Shown one piece after another: positions 26,567 through 35,175 of a stretch of DNA of 64,000 bases. The notes under the pieces were generated by a model that saw nothing but the letters and a program-made list of their open reading frames with translations, was not told where the DNA came from and ran no database searches. The translations under genes and the position numbers were made by a program. The first letter of the stretch is position 1; each line of letters opens with the position of its first letter. The stretch comes from Campylobacter showae (GTDB lineage Bacteria; Campylobacterota; Campylobacteria; Campylobacterales; Campylobacteraceae), in contig NZ_CP012544.1 of assembly GCF_004803815.1 (NCBI RefSeq), positions 1,240,001 to 1,304,000 on the forward strand, read 5' to 3'.

Positions 26567-27199
26567 TTATTTCGTTTTTTTAACGAGCTCTCTAAATTTA
26601 ACGCAGCCTTCCGTATATCCGTAGTCGCAAGAGGTCCCGTAAATATCCATCGCTTTTTTTATATCCTGCTCGCCCTTTTCGTATCCTTGTGCGAGCATAT
26701 AGCAGCCTTGCGAGTCTTTGTGGTCGCAGGCTAGCGAGTAGTATTTGCGGACTTTTTGCGGGTCTTTAGTACCGCCGTATTCGCCGCTATGATGAGCAGC
26801 CGCTCTATAGCATGCCTCGCCGACTCCGCCCTCGCAGGCCTTTTCATAAAGTGCCGCCGCCTTTTCGTAGTCTATCTGAGAGATTTGCCACAGTATGGTG
26901 CCCTCGTACACCGCAGCTACAGCCGTGCAGCCGTCCATGTCGCCCATATCGCACGCCTTTTTATATAGCGCAAAGGTCTTTTCGCCGCCGTCATCGTCGT
27001 TGTATGAGAGCCCCTGCTCGCCCAAAAACGCCGCCATATAGCAACCGGCGGCATTTTTATCGTCGTTGCAAGATTTTTCAAACAGTCGCGCGCCGTTTTC
27101 GAAGTCCGATTTTTTTAGATAAATTTTCGTGGCTTGTTCAAAGTTCCCGCCAAAAGCCGCCGCCGCTAAGATCGCAGCTAAAATAATCTTTCTCAACAC
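26567..27199 (-). CDS. Hcp-like cysteine-rich Sel1-repeat protein 3
   Basis: Secreted/periplasmic protein of the Helicobacter cysteine-rich (Hcp) type. A signal peptide (1-17) is followed by Sel1-like helical repeats, each ending in a Cys pair spaced about eight residues apart: A-C-D-M-G-D-M-D-G-C, A-C-E-G-G-V-G-E-A-C, A-C-D-H-K-D-S-Q-G-C, S-C-D-Y-G-Y-T-E-G-C. In Hcp proteins such pairs make one disulfide per repeat. It is the last of three tandem paralogues, 6 nt after the second. Proposed roles of Hcps include host-cell and peptidoglycan-fragment interaction; none is proven here. Confidence 0.88.
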   Translation of the reverse strand: MLRKIILAAILAAAAFGGNFEQATKIYLKKSDFENGARLFEKSCNDDKNAAGCYMAAFLGEQGLSYNDDDGGEKTFALYKKACDMGDMDGCTAVAAVYEGTILWQISQIDYEKAAALYEKACEGGVGEACYRAAAHHSGEYGGTKDPQKVRKYYSLACDHKDSQGCYMLAQGYEKGEQDIKKAMDIYGTSCDYGYTEGCVKFRELVKKTK

Positions 27200-27205
27200 A
27201 CCCTC

Positions 27206-27853
27206 CTATTTGCTAAATTTTTTAGATTTGGCGCAGCCGCGACCAAGACCGTTTTCACAAGCAAGGCCGTAATATTTAGCCGCTTCGACGCTATTTTTAG
27301 GCGTTCCGTCGCCTGACTCGTAGATGTCCGCCGCGTTGTAGCAGCCCTCGCTCTCTCCAGCCTCGCAGGCTAGTTTATAATATTTTAGCGCATCGGCGAA
27401 TTTTGAGCCGCTATCGTGCTTCTTAGCTATCATTAGGCAAGCCTCCCCGTCTTTGCTCTCGCATGCTTTTTCGTAAAATTCGGCTGATTTTTCCGTATCG
27501 TCCTGCTCTACGACAAAATTATCATTTGACGGCGTAGAGTCGTAAAAATCGCCCGCCGCCAAGCAAGCTTTAGCGTAGCCAATATCACAAGCGCTTTTAT
27601 AAAGCTCAAAAACTTCGCTGTTTATTCGCATATGCTCCTCATCGTCTTTTAGGTCGTATGTTTGATAGGCTTTTAGCTGCGCGGCTATGTAGCAACCTAC
27701 GGCGTTTTTATCCTCGCGGCACGACTTTTCGTAGAGTTTGGGCACGTTTTTATCGCCCATATCTTGCAGGTATTTTTTAGTAGCGATTTCAAAATTCGTC
27801 TGCGCGGCCGCCAATCCGGCTAAAATCAAAACAAGATAAATTTTCCTAAACAT
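27206..27853 (-). CDS. Hcp-like cysteine-rich Sel1-repeat protein 2
   Basis: 215 aa with a signal peptide (to about residue 18) and the same Sel1/Hcp repeat plan: A-C-D-I-G-Y-A-K-A-C, A-C-E-S-K-D-G-E-A-C, A-C-E-A-G-E-S-E-G-C, A-C-E-N-G-L-G-R-G-C. It diverges from its neighbours between repeats, so the duplication is old. It lies 9 nt after paralogue 1 and 6 nt before paralogue 3, so the three are surely co-transcribed. Confidence 0.88.
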   Translation of the reverse strand: MFRKIYLVLILAGLAAAQTNFEIATKKYLQDMGDKNVPKLYEKSCREDKNAVGCYIAAQLKAYQTYDLKDDEEHMRINSEVFELYKSACDIGYAKACLAAGDFYDSTPSNDNFVVEQDDTEKSAEFYEKACESKDGEACLMIAKKHDSGSKFADALKYYKLACEAGESEGCYNAADIYESGDGTPKNSVEAAKYYGLACENGLGRGCAKSKKFSK

Positions 27854-27862
27854 AGCGGCTCC

Positions 27863-28495
27863 TTATTTTTTGTTTTTATAAAGTTTTCTAAAATCGGCGC
27901 AAGCTCCCGTAGAACCATAGTCGCAAGCTAACCCGTAAAAATCCATCGCCTTTGTCGCGTCTTTTTTTACGCCCTCGCCCCTTTCGTACATATCAGCTAT
28001 CGCGTGGCAGCCGCTCGCGTCCTCGTACTTGCAAGCCGTTTCGTAAAATTTAGACGCTTTGGCTAAATTTTGCTCGGTGCCCCTGCCCTCGTCGTAGTAT
28101 CCGGCCACTCTCGCGCACGCGGCGCCTACTTTGCCCTCGCAAGCTTTTTCGTGAAATTTCATCGCTTTTTTATAGTCGGTTTCCTGCCCGGCCAGTCCGT
28201 TTTCGTAGATGTCGCCCAGAGATTTGCATCCGTCCATATCTCCAGCATCGCAAGCCTTTGAAAACTGCTCGAAGCCTTTTGCCTCGCTAGAGTTTTGCGA
28301 ATAGGCGTTAATGTTTATAAAGCCCGCAGCATAGCAACCTGCGATATTTTTCTCCTCGTAGCAAGACTTTTCAAAAAGCTTTAAGGCGTTGTCGTAGTTG
28401 TTTTGAGCTAGCTCCGCGCTCGCCTCCTCGAAAGTAGGCACGGCGGCAAAAGCCGCGGACGCCAAAAAAGCGGCGCAAACGATTTTCTTTAGCAT
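27863..28495 (-). CDS. Hcp-like cysteine-rich Sel1-repeat protein 1
   Basis: First gene of the three-paralogue operon, 210 aa. Signal peptide ends near A-A-F-A-A. Repeats: A-C-D-A-G-D-M-D-G-C, A-C-E-G-K-V-G-A-A-C, A-C-K-Y-E-D-A-S-G-C, A-C-D-Y-G-S-T-G-A-C. Repeat spacing of 36 residues with a G-G/R-G-T-E-Q turn (Y-Y-D-E-G-R-G-T-E-Q) is classical Sel1. It has 45 nt between itself and the NUDIX gene upstream, so it may be driven from that operon. Confidence 0.88.
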   Translation of the reverse strand: MLKKIVCAAFLASAAFAAVPTFEEASAELAQNNYDNALKLFEKSCYEEKNIAGCYAAGFININAYSQNSSEAKGFEQFSKACDAGDMDGCKSLGDIYENGLAGQETDYKKAMKFHEKACEGKVGAACARVAGYYDEGRGTEQNLAKASKFYETACKYEDASGCHAIADMYERGEGVKKDATKAMDFYGLACDYGSTGACADFRKLYKNKK

Positions 28496-28540
28496 TTGTT
28501 TTCCTTAAATTTGATTATTTTTCGTGAAATTTGACACGAA

Positions 28541-29140
28541 CTAACGGTTAAATTTGGCAAAAAACCACATAAAAGCAAACATCAGCCCCGTGGCCTTGGT
28601 TTTGGTTTCGTCAAACATAAACTCCCGCGCTCGCTCAAGCGGCACGTAAACAGGCTCGATATTTTCGCCGTCTATGCCGCCGCCCTCGCCGATCTTCATC
28701 GCGTCGTTTATCACGGCAAAAAACATCGTCTGCTTCGCTCCGCCAAACCCCAGCGCGCCACGGGTGGATGTTATGCGCTCAACCTTGCTCACGGCAAAGC
28801 CCGTTTCCTCGGCGATCTCCTCGATGACGGTCTGCTCCTCGCTCTTGCCTTTATCCATCAGACCCGCGCAAAGCTCGTATGTGTAGCCCTCGTCGCCCTT
28901 TTGCGTCAAATTTAGCTCGCGTCCTTCTTGCAGATTAAACCAAACGGCGGGACGAAACTGCTTAACCAGCAAAAACGCGTCCTTATCCTCGTGATAAAGC
29001 AGTGCCGAGACGCTGTCGTGGGCCTTGATACACTCCCATCTGACGGACTTTTCGCACAGATCAAAGGAAATTTGATACGGCTTTACGTAGCGCGGGGCGG
29101 TTAAATTTTCTATCTTGATATTTTTTACAGAAGTATCCAT
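28541..29140 (-). CDS. NUDIX hydrolase (ADP-ribose/UDP-sugar diphosphatase type)
   Basis: The NUDIX box is complete: G-L-M-D-K-G-K-S-E-E, then E-E-I-A-E-E-T-G-F (G-X5-E-X7-X-E-X-X-E-E-X-G-hydrophobic, with I-A in the R-E-U position, so the usual Arg is replaced). The N-terminal half resembles UDP-sugar/ADP-ribose diphosphatases (V-K-Q-F-R-P-A-V, Y-E-L-C-A-G). Its start overlaps the mgtE stop by 16 nt. Substrate unknown; likely a house-cleaning nucleoside-diphosphate-sugar hydrolase. Confidence 0.9.
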   Translation of the reverse strand: MDTSVKNIKIENLTAPRYVKPYQISFDLCEKSVRWECIKAHDSVSALLYHEDKDAFLLVKQFRPAVWFNLQEGRELNLTQKGDEGYTYELCAGLMDKGKSEEQTVIEEIAEETGFAVSKVERITSTRGALGFGGAKQTMFFAVINDAMKIGEGGGIDGENIEPVYVPLERAREFMFDETKTKATGLMFAFMWFFAKFNR

Positions 29141-30501
29141 TTTGCCAGTCCTAAAAAGCTAAAAAAGCCGACCGTATCGGTAACTGTGGTAAGCAGTACA
29201 GCAGAGCCGACGGCAGGATCGATGTCAAATTTCTTTAAGCTTAGCGGTATCAAAGTACCGAAAAATCCGGCGAAAAACAAATTTATCAACATCGAAGCGC
29301 CGATAACTACGCCTAGCATCGGGCGGTTAAACCATAGCGCAGCGATAATGCCCATCAAAAATGCAAAGGTTAGTCCGTTTATAAGCGCGATGCCGACCTC
29401 GCGTTTTAGCGCGTTTGCGGCGTTTTTAAACTCTATTTCTCCCAAAGTTAGTCGGCGCACGGTAACCGTAAGCGCCTGGGTGCCGGTGTTTCCGCCCATG
29501 GATGCTACGATTGGCATCAGTACCGCAAGCGCTACGTAGCTAGCTATCGTCTCGTCAAAAAGCCCGATGATCGAGGAGCTAATAAGCGCGGTAAATAAAT
29601 TTATAAGCAGCCAAACGGCGCGCGCGCGAGTGGCCTTAACCAGGCTCGTATCCTCTTCCTCGGCCTCGTCGTCGACGCCGGCTAGGTTATAAATTTGCTC
29701 CGTGGCGCTTTCTTTTATAAAGTCGTGGATGTCGTCAGTGGTGATACGACCTAGCAAATAGCCCTTGCTATCGACGACCGCGATCGAGTTCATATCGTAG
29801 TTTTCGACCGTTTCTACGACCGTCTCGATAGGCTCGTTATCAACGGCCACGTTGGGTTTATATTTATCCTCTTCGCTCTTTGCGATGATCTCTCTTAAGG
29901 TTTGGTTAAAATCAAATAGTATCAGATCCTCAAGCGGCACCGCATGGAGCAAAACGCCTTTTTTATCGGTGATAAAAAGCTGCGAGACGTTTTCTAGTTT
30001 GCCCTCTTCCTTCTCGCGCCTTAGCCGCTCGACCGCCGTTTTTAGCTGCTCGTCGATATGCGCACTAAAAAGCTCCGTCTGCATGAACGCGCCCGCTTGG
30101 CCCTCGTCGTAGCTGCGGATACGTAAAATCTCCTCCTGATCGTCCTTGTCCAGGCCGTCAAAGAGCTCTTTAGCCTTTTGCTCGTCGATCTCCTCGATAT
30201 ACTCCAAAAGCTCGGCCGCGTCGTCACTCTCTAGCTCCTCGATCGCCTCGATGATCTTGTCGCTAGGTATCTGCTCGATCACGTCCTTTAGCATGTGATC
30301 TGGCATCTCCATCGCTACGTCGCCCAGGATCTCTGGGTCGAGCTTTTCGAGGTATTCGCCAAATAGCTCCTCATCGTGCTTTTTAAGCGTTTTTAGGTGC
30401 TGGGCGAGGTCGGCGGGGCTTAGTTCCTTATCGATCGTCTCGTTTAGGTGCGAGTCTAGCAGCTCTTTGGCTTCGTTTAATTGCTCGTTTTCTTCCATCA
30501 T
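29125..30501 (-). CDS. mgtE: Magnesium transporter MgtE
   Basis: Mg2+ channel of the inner membrane. The cytosolic N-domain (about 20-130; repeated L-E/D-P-E-X-hydrophobic motifs) and two CBS domains (about 135-260) sense Mg2+. The C-terminal pore has five helices (about 285-455) including A-V-L-M-P-I-V-A-S-M-G-G-N-T-G-T-Q, the conserved pore/plug segment. Length 458 aa is typical. It begins directly after the M23 peptidase gene. Confidence 0.97.
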   Translation of the reverse strand: MMEENEQLNEAKELLDSHLNETIDKELSPADLAQHLKTLKKHDEELFGEYLEKLDPEILGDVAMEMPDHMLKDVIEQIPSDKIIEAIEELESDDAAELLEYIEEIDEQKAKELFDGLDKDDQEEILRIRSYDEGQAGAFMQTELFSAHIDEQLKTAVERLRREKEEGKLENVSQLFITDKKGVLLHAVPLEDLILFDFNQTLREIIAKSEEDKYKPNVAVDNEPIETVVETVENYDMNSIAVVDSKGYLLGRITTDDIHDFIKESATEQIYNLAGVDDEAEEEDTSLVKATRARAVWLLINLFTALISSSIIGLFDETIASYVALAVLMPIVASMGGNTGTQALTVTVRRLTLGEIEFKNAANALKREVGIALINGLTFAFLMGIIAALWFNRPMLGVVIGASMLINLFFAGFFGTLIPLSLKKFDIDPAVGSAVLLTTVTDTVGFFSFLGLAKWILL

Positions 30502-32358
30502 TTACTTCTTTTTGTCGCTTGACTCGGCGGTTTTGCCTTTTGATTTTGCCTTTTTATCGGCGGCATCTTTTTGCTTTTTAGACTTATCTTTGCTGGCGTT
30601 TACGTCTTTTTTCTTTTTGGACTCGGTTTTGGTTTCTTGATTTTTTTTGTCCTTTTTCTTATCGGTCTGTTTTGTTTTGTCTTTATTTTTAGCGGACGAA
30701 TTTGACTCTGACTTTTTCGCCTCTTTGCTTGATTTTTTTGGCTCAGTCTTACTCGCCGCCTTGTTTGACGCTTTTGCGGAGGTTAAATTTGACTCCGGTT
30801 TTGCTGATTTTGCTGCGGCTAAATTTGCCGTTTCGTTTGCGTCCGTTTTGGTCCCAGAGGAGTTGTTTTCGGCTTTAGGCTGCACGGTCAAATTTGACTC
30901 GGGCGTAGTTAAATTTGAGTCCGTCAAATTTACATCATCGGCGCTGCTTGTAAGCTCGCTCGTCAAATTTGCTTCGGTTTTGGTCGCATTGTCTTCCTTG
31001 TTGTCACCCTTTGTCTCTTTTGTCAAATTTATATCGGTTTTTAAAGAGCCGATGTTAGTTAAATTTTCCTCTGCCCTTTTCGTCTCCGTAGTTAAATTTA
31101 AATCTCCGCTAGAAAAGGTAGAATTTGCATCCGTCATCGTCAAATTTACGTCTGCTTTTGGCTCGGTTATAGGATGCTCCCAGTCCATCGCCGCGTCAAA
31201 TTTCTGCTCTTTTTCAGGGATTTCATCCTTGTTGGCATACTCTTTTATCTTGTTTTCAAACTGTTTTATATATTTTTGAAATTTAGCGCTTTCATTTAAG
31301 GCAAATACGCTTTTAGCTACCTTTATCTCGGTCTCCGGGTTTATAGCGTTACCGTTTTTATAAACGCCGAAATGCAGGTGCGAACCCGTACTCATACCCG
31401 TGTTTCCGACATATGCGATGAGCTGACCTTGCTTAACTTTTACTCCACTTTTTATACCTTTAGCAAAGCCGCTAGTGTGCGCATATAGCGTCTCGTAACC
31501 GCTAGTGTGACCTAGTATTACTACCTTGCCGTAGCCGCTTTTAGTACCGACGAATTTTACCGTACCCTCGCCTGCGGCCTTTATCGGAGTGCCTTTAGGA
31601 GCGCCGTAGTCCACGCCTAGATGGGCCTTATAGCGCTTTAGTATCGGATGATAGCGCTTGGGCGTAAAAGGCGAGGTAATACGAGCGTTTGCGATCGGTC
31701 TAGTTAGCAAAAATTTATCGTTTTTCTTGCCGCTTTTGTCGTAGTATTTGTTTTCGTATTTATAAACCGTGTATTTTTTGCCACCGATTTCGATCGTCGC
31801 CCAGTATATCTCGGGAGCGCCGAACGTGCGTCCGAGCCTCATCTTTTGCGTATACTCCATCGCGAGCCTGTCGCCTTTTTTTAGCTTCGTAAACTCTTTA
31901 GCGCCCACTTCGCTCCTCATAGCTAGATAAAATCCATGCGCTAGCGCCGCGCTACCCGTAGCTTCTAGTATATCTTGCGAAGGATTCGATACGATCGGCA
32001 TACTAAGCACGCGCCTATGCGTCTGATACGAGATCGAGGAAAGCTGAAAATTATACTTTCCGTCGTTATCTTTATAAATTTGCGCTTGGAGCTCTTCGTT
32101 TACGGGGATTAGCACCTGGCTTATCCCGCCTTTTTCGTCTCTTAAAATTTGATACGATATGCCCGCTTTTATCTCGCTTACAAACTCCTTATCGTCCGAA
32201 TCCATATCATAATAAAGAGAAAGGGGGATGGAATTTTTCTCCAAAAAAGTTAAAAAAGTATCTCCGCTAGGCCAGCTAAGCTCCTGGACGGTAGATTGTA
32301 TAGGCGAGGCGGCGAATAAATTTACCGCCAGCAGTAAAGCTAATGAAAATTTCTTCAT
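30502..32358 (-). CDS. M23 peptidoglycan endopeptidase with sequon-rich tail
   Basis: Periplasmic Zn-dependent peptidoglycan hydrolase related to the Csd3/HdpA cell-shape group. Signal peptide at 1-18; an OapA/LysM-like domain before the catalytic LytM domain (about 235-345) with the Zn ligands H-L-G-V-D and H-L-H-F-G. From about residue 402 to the end (30505-31155) it has an unusual 217-residue disordered tail. The first 150 residues hold N-L-T-rich stretches with 14 of 15 D/E-X-N-X-S/T sequons; the last part is Lys-rich. The PgbA-type/GlcD neighbours match the H. pylori arrangement I know around HP0506-HP0509. Confidence 0.92.
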   Translation of the reverse strand: MKKFSLALLLAVNLFAASPIQSTVQELSWPSGDTFLTFLEKNSIPLSLYYDMDSDDKEFVSEIKAGISYQILRDEKGGISQVLIPVNEELQAQIYKDNDGKYNFQLSSISYQTHRRVLSMPIVSNPSQDILEATGSAALAHGFYLAMRSEVGAKEFTKLKKGDRLAMEYTQKMRLGRTFGAPEIYWATIEIGGKKYTVYKYENKYYDKSGKKNDKFLLTRPIANARITSPFTPKRYHPILKRYKAHLGVDYGAPKGTPIKAAGEGTVKFVGTKSGYGKVVILGHTSGYETLYAHTSGFAKGIKSGVKVKQGQLIAYVGNTGMSTGSHLHFGVYKNGNAINPETEIKVAKSVFALNESAKFQKYIKQFENKIKEYANKDEIPEKEQKFDAAMDWEHPITEPKADVNLTMTDANSTFSSGDLNLTTETKRAEENLTNIGSLKTDINLTKETKGDNKEDNATKTEANLTSELTSSADDVNLTDSNLTTPESNLTVQPKAENNSSGTKTDANETANLAAAKSAKPESNLTSAKASNKAASKTEPKKSSKEAKKSESNSSAKNKDKTKQTDKKKDKKNQETKTESKKKKDVNASKDKSKKQKDAADKKAKSKGKTAESSDKKK

Positions 32359-32431
32359 AAAATCCCTTGATTTAAAAGCCGTATTTTACTCGAAAATTAC
32401 TTACATTTTGCAAAACTAAGCCAGTTTCAGA

Positions 32432-32437
32432 TATAAT
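32432..32437 (+). promoter_or_regulatory. Putative -10 box for the pgbA-type gene
   Basis: Perfect TATAAT 35 nt before the start at 32473, in the short divergent space with the M23 peptidase gene. Confidence 0.45.
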
Positions 32438-32472
32438 GAGCGCTAAAATTTCAAACTTTCAGGAGATAAATT

Positions 32473-33189
32473 TTGAAAAAATTTCTTTTATTTTTAGCGG
32501 CGGCTTGCCTTAGCTTTGCGGCGGAGTTTTCGATGAGAGAGTACAAGGCCCCGCTAATAAGCGTGGATGAGGGCGTAGGCACAATCATAGACAACTCAGA
32601 TATCGTCGTAGGTAGTAGCGGCGTCGTGATGCACAAATTTGACGGCGCTCAAAGCTCAATCATCGCTCGCGCGGTCGTCACGCAAAAAGGCGGCGGCTTT
32701 GCAAAGGTACGATTTGAGGTATTTGACACGTTAGCGCAAAAAGCCCTACCAATACCGGGAATTTTGCCTAAAAGCGGCGACGAGATCATCCTAAACTACC
32801 TCTACAACCGCTCGCTCATCGTCGTACCGAACAAAGAAATTTACGCCGAAGTAACGAACGCGTTTAAAGACATCACCTTTATCCACCCCGATATCGTGGG
32901 CTCATATCTAAGCTACGAGTATAAACCAAACCCTAGCCGCGACGACTTTCGCAAAATGTGCTCTCAAAGCGCTGCCGGGCTTATTTTCATCGCTATGAAC
33001 AACGAAGCGCTTTTTGCCGACTGCCAGAGTTTCGAGCCGTTAAAACGCTTCCAAAGCGGCGCGGTCAAATACTACCAGCTGCCTTTCTACACTCGCGTCA
33101 AGGACATTGATACGGTATTTTGGAAATGGGGCTCGGAGCAGATCAGCGACTTTGACCGCCACTACAAAGCTCTTTTGAAAGAGAAATGA
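32473..33189 (+). CDS. PgbA-N-type periplasmic protein
   Basis: 238 aa with a signal peptide (to F-A-A-E, about residue 17). The chain V-G-T-I-I-D-N-S-D-I-V-V-G-S-S-G-V-V and V-V-P-N-K-E-I-Y matches the N-terminal domain of the H. pylori plasminogen-binding protein PgbA, but the Lys-rich C-terminal domain that binds plasminogen is absent. So surface plasminogen binding should not be assumed. ATGA overlap with the glcD-like gene shows coupling. Confidence 0.8.
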   Translation: MKKFLLFLAAACLSFAAEFSMREYKAPLISVDEGVGTIIDNSDIVVGSSGVVMHKFDGAQSSIIARAVVTQKGGGFAKVRFEVFDTLAQKALPIPGILPKSGDEIILNYLYNRSLIVVPNKEIYAEVTNAFKDITFIHPDIVGSYLSYEYKPNPSRDDFRKMCSQSAAGLIFIAMNNEALFADCQSFEPLKRFQSGAVKYYQLPFYTRVKDIDTVFWKWGSEQISDFDRHYKALLKEK

Positions 33190-34571
33190 TGCACGAAAAA
33201 CACGCTAAATTTTTTGCAAATTTACTAGGCGCCGATAACGCCTACTTCGACGACGCGCACAGGATAGCCTACTGCTACGACGCTACTAGAAAGCGCCATT
33301 TGCCTGACGGCGTGCTTTTCCCTAGAGACGAGAGCGACATTAGCGAGATTTTAAAATACTGCAACGAAAATAAAATCATCATCGTGCCTAGGGGTGCGGG
33401 CAGCGGCTTTACAGGCGGGGCGCTAGCGCACGAGGGCGGCGTGGTGCTTGCTTTTGAAAAGCACATGAACAAAATCCTAGAAATCGACATGCAGAACATG
33501 GTCGCCGTCGTGCAACCGGGCTGTATAAATATAAATTTACAGCGCGAAGCCGAGAAGCCAGGCCTTTTCTACCCGCCAGATCCCGCCAGCCAGGAGTACT
33601 CGACGCTAGGCGGCAACGTGAGCGAAAACGCGGGCGGCATGCGCGCGGCAAAATACGGCATCACCAAAGACTACGTCATGGCGCTGCGAGCCGTGCTGCC
33701 TAACGGCGAGGTGATCCGCGCCGGCAAACGCACGATAAAAGACGTCGCGGGATACAATATCGCAGGCATCCTCATCGCCAGCGAGGGCACGCTAGCAGTA
33801 ATAACCGAGATCACGCTAAAACTCATCGCAAAGCCTAAATTTAGAAAAACGGCGATGGGAATTTTCCCTAGCGTAAACGCCGCGATGAACGCCGTTTATA
33901 AGACGATGGCAGCAGGCGTGACGCCGGTGGCCATGGAGTTTTTGGACGCGCTTTGCATACGCGCGGTCGAGACTAAATTTAACAAAGGCCTGCCGCAAGA
34001 TGCGGGCGCGCTGCTCATCACCGACGTAGACGGCGACGTTTTAGACGGGCTAGAGCAGGATCTAGCCACGATAGAGCGAGTGTTTAGAGAAAACGGTGCT
34101 AGCGAATTTAGACGCGCCAAAGATGAGAGCGAGCGAAACGACATCTGGTTTGCCAGGCGCAACTGCTCGCAGGCGATAAATATCTACGGAAATTTAAAAC
34201 TAAACGAGGACATCACGGTGCCGCGCTCAAAGCTGCCCGAACTGCTCGAACGCATCGGCGGTATCGCTGAAAAATACGGCGTGCAGGTGCCGTGCTTTGG
34301 CCACACGGGCGATGGCAACGTGCACACCAACGTCATGGTCGTAGATAGAGCCGATCCTGCGCAGGTGGAGAGCGGACACAAGGCGATCGAGGAAATTTTT
34401 AAGATCGCAGTGGAGCTTGGCGGTACGCTCAGCGGCGAGCACGGCATCGGCATCAGCAAGGCCGAGTTTATGCCGCTCGCCTTTACGGATGCCGAGATGG
34501 AGCTTTTTAGAAGTATCAAAAAGGCATTTGATCCGAATAACATCCTAAACCCGTTTAAAATGGGGCTGTAA
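33186..34571 (+). CDS. glcD: FAD-linked oxidase, GlcD/D-lactate dehydrogenase family
   Basis: Flavoprotein that oxidises a 2-hydroxy acid such as glycolate or D-lactate. The PP-loop FAD site P-R-G-A-G-S-G-F-T-G-G-A is intact, as is the second FAD block P-D-P-A-S-Q-E-Y-S-T-L-G-G-N. The C-terminal domain has G-H-T-G-D-G-N-V-H and the family end S-G-E-H-G-I-G. 461 aa is typical. There are no glcE or glcF partners next door, so a single-subunit lactate-type enzyme is possible. It starts within the pgbA-type stop. Confidence 0.93.
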   Translation: MMHEKHAKFFANLLGADNAYFDDAHRIAYCYDATRKRHLPDGVLFPRDESDISEILKYCNENKIIIVPRGAGSGFTGGALAHEGGVVLAFEKHMNKILEIDMQNMVAVVQPGCININLQREAEKPGLFYPPDPASQEYSTLGGNVSENAGGMRAAKYGITKDYVMALRAVLPNGEVIRAGKRTIKDVAGYNIAGILIASEGTLAVITEITLKLIAKPKFRKTAMGIFPSVNAAMNAVYKTMAAGVTPVAMEFLDALCIRAVETKFNKGLPQDAGALLITDVDGDVLDGLEQDLATIERVFRENGASEFRRAKDESERNDIWFARRNCSQAINIYGNLKLNEDITVPRSKLPELLERIGGIAEKYGVQVPCFGHTGDGNVHTNVMVVDRADPAQVESGHKAIEEIFKIAVELGGTLSGEHGIGISKAEFMPLAFTDAEMELFRSIKKAFDPNNILNPFKMGL

Positions 34572-34577
34572 AAAGCG

Positions 34578-34780
34578 TTATCTCGTGAGCGTTTTTCTTA
34601 CACTAGGCGCTCTCTTTGAGAAATAAGTTTCGTTTTTGCTTCCGAGGCAACTTGTTTGGTTAGCCTCGGTCGCAAAAACTTCAACTCCTGCTTTGCAACT
34701 ACGAGCAGAGCGGTCTCAAGCGTAGCGACAGTAGCGACTGCAGGGAAGCTAAGTAGAACATTTAAAACCATCTCATGATA
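34578..34780 (+). repeat. Family-2 hairpin repeat, copy after glcD
   Basis: Begins 6 nt after the glcD stop with TTATCTCGTGAG and ends CATTTAAAACCATCTCATGATA, matching the family-2 tail. Inside is a strong stem GTTTTTGC..CCGAGG/CCTCGG..GCAAAAAC. At 203 bp it is longer than the hisD copies. No coding signal is seen in the 34572-34800 gap. Confidence 0.55.
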
Positions 34781-34800
34781 CTGCCGCTTAAATTTACTTT

Positions 34801-35175
34801 TTAATTTATATAATAAAATTGCCGCGGTGCTCTAAAATTTGGATCGATTTCAAGCGGTTCTTTTGGCGGTTCGTATTTGATTGCTCTTTTAATCTTTATA
34901 GCATATACCATTTCGTTATCATAATAGTCATAAAACCGGCTTTTACTTATACAAGAGCCATCACTTGTGGCTTCCCATATACTATCCCTATCGGAGTATA
35001 GAATTCCACCCACTTCAAGCTCTCCGACTATTTTGGCCGTATTTGGACAATACACATATATTTTCTTAAATTCCTTTGAAAATTTATGCTTTCGATGTAT
35101 GATATTTTTCTCGCCCGACACCAGCATCCCGGAGCTTGGCTCATGGATAGACATCACTATCGCTATTGCCTTCAC
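34801..35175 (-). CDS. ASCH/PUA-like domain protein
   Basis: 124 aa. The plan M-S-I-H-E-P-S-S-G-M-L-V-S-G-E-K-N (loop binding RNA in ASCH folds), V-G-E-L-E-V-G, W-E-A-T-S-D-G-S-C-I-S-K and Y-A-I-K-I-K-R-A-I matches small ASCH-domain proteins, which are predicted RNA binders. It overlaps the lipoprotein gene by 4 nt. Function is unknown; the assignment rests on motif order only. Confidence 0.7.
   Translation of the reverse strand: MKAIAIVMSIHEPSSGMLVSGEKNIIHRKHKFSKEFKKIYVYCPNTAKIVGELEVGGILYSDRDSIWEATSDGSCISKSRFYDYYDNEMVYAIKIKRAIKYEPPKEPLEIDPNFRAPRQFYYIN

Noticed and set aside
30647-31279. 210-codon frame opposite the M23 peptidase tail
   Set aside because: Its K-F-x-S repeats are just the complement of the N-L-T-rich tail; the sense gene is clear.
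32473-33189. Plasminogen-binding surface protein
   Set aside because: Only the N-terminal domain is present; the lysine-rich C-terminal region tied to plasminogen binding is missing.
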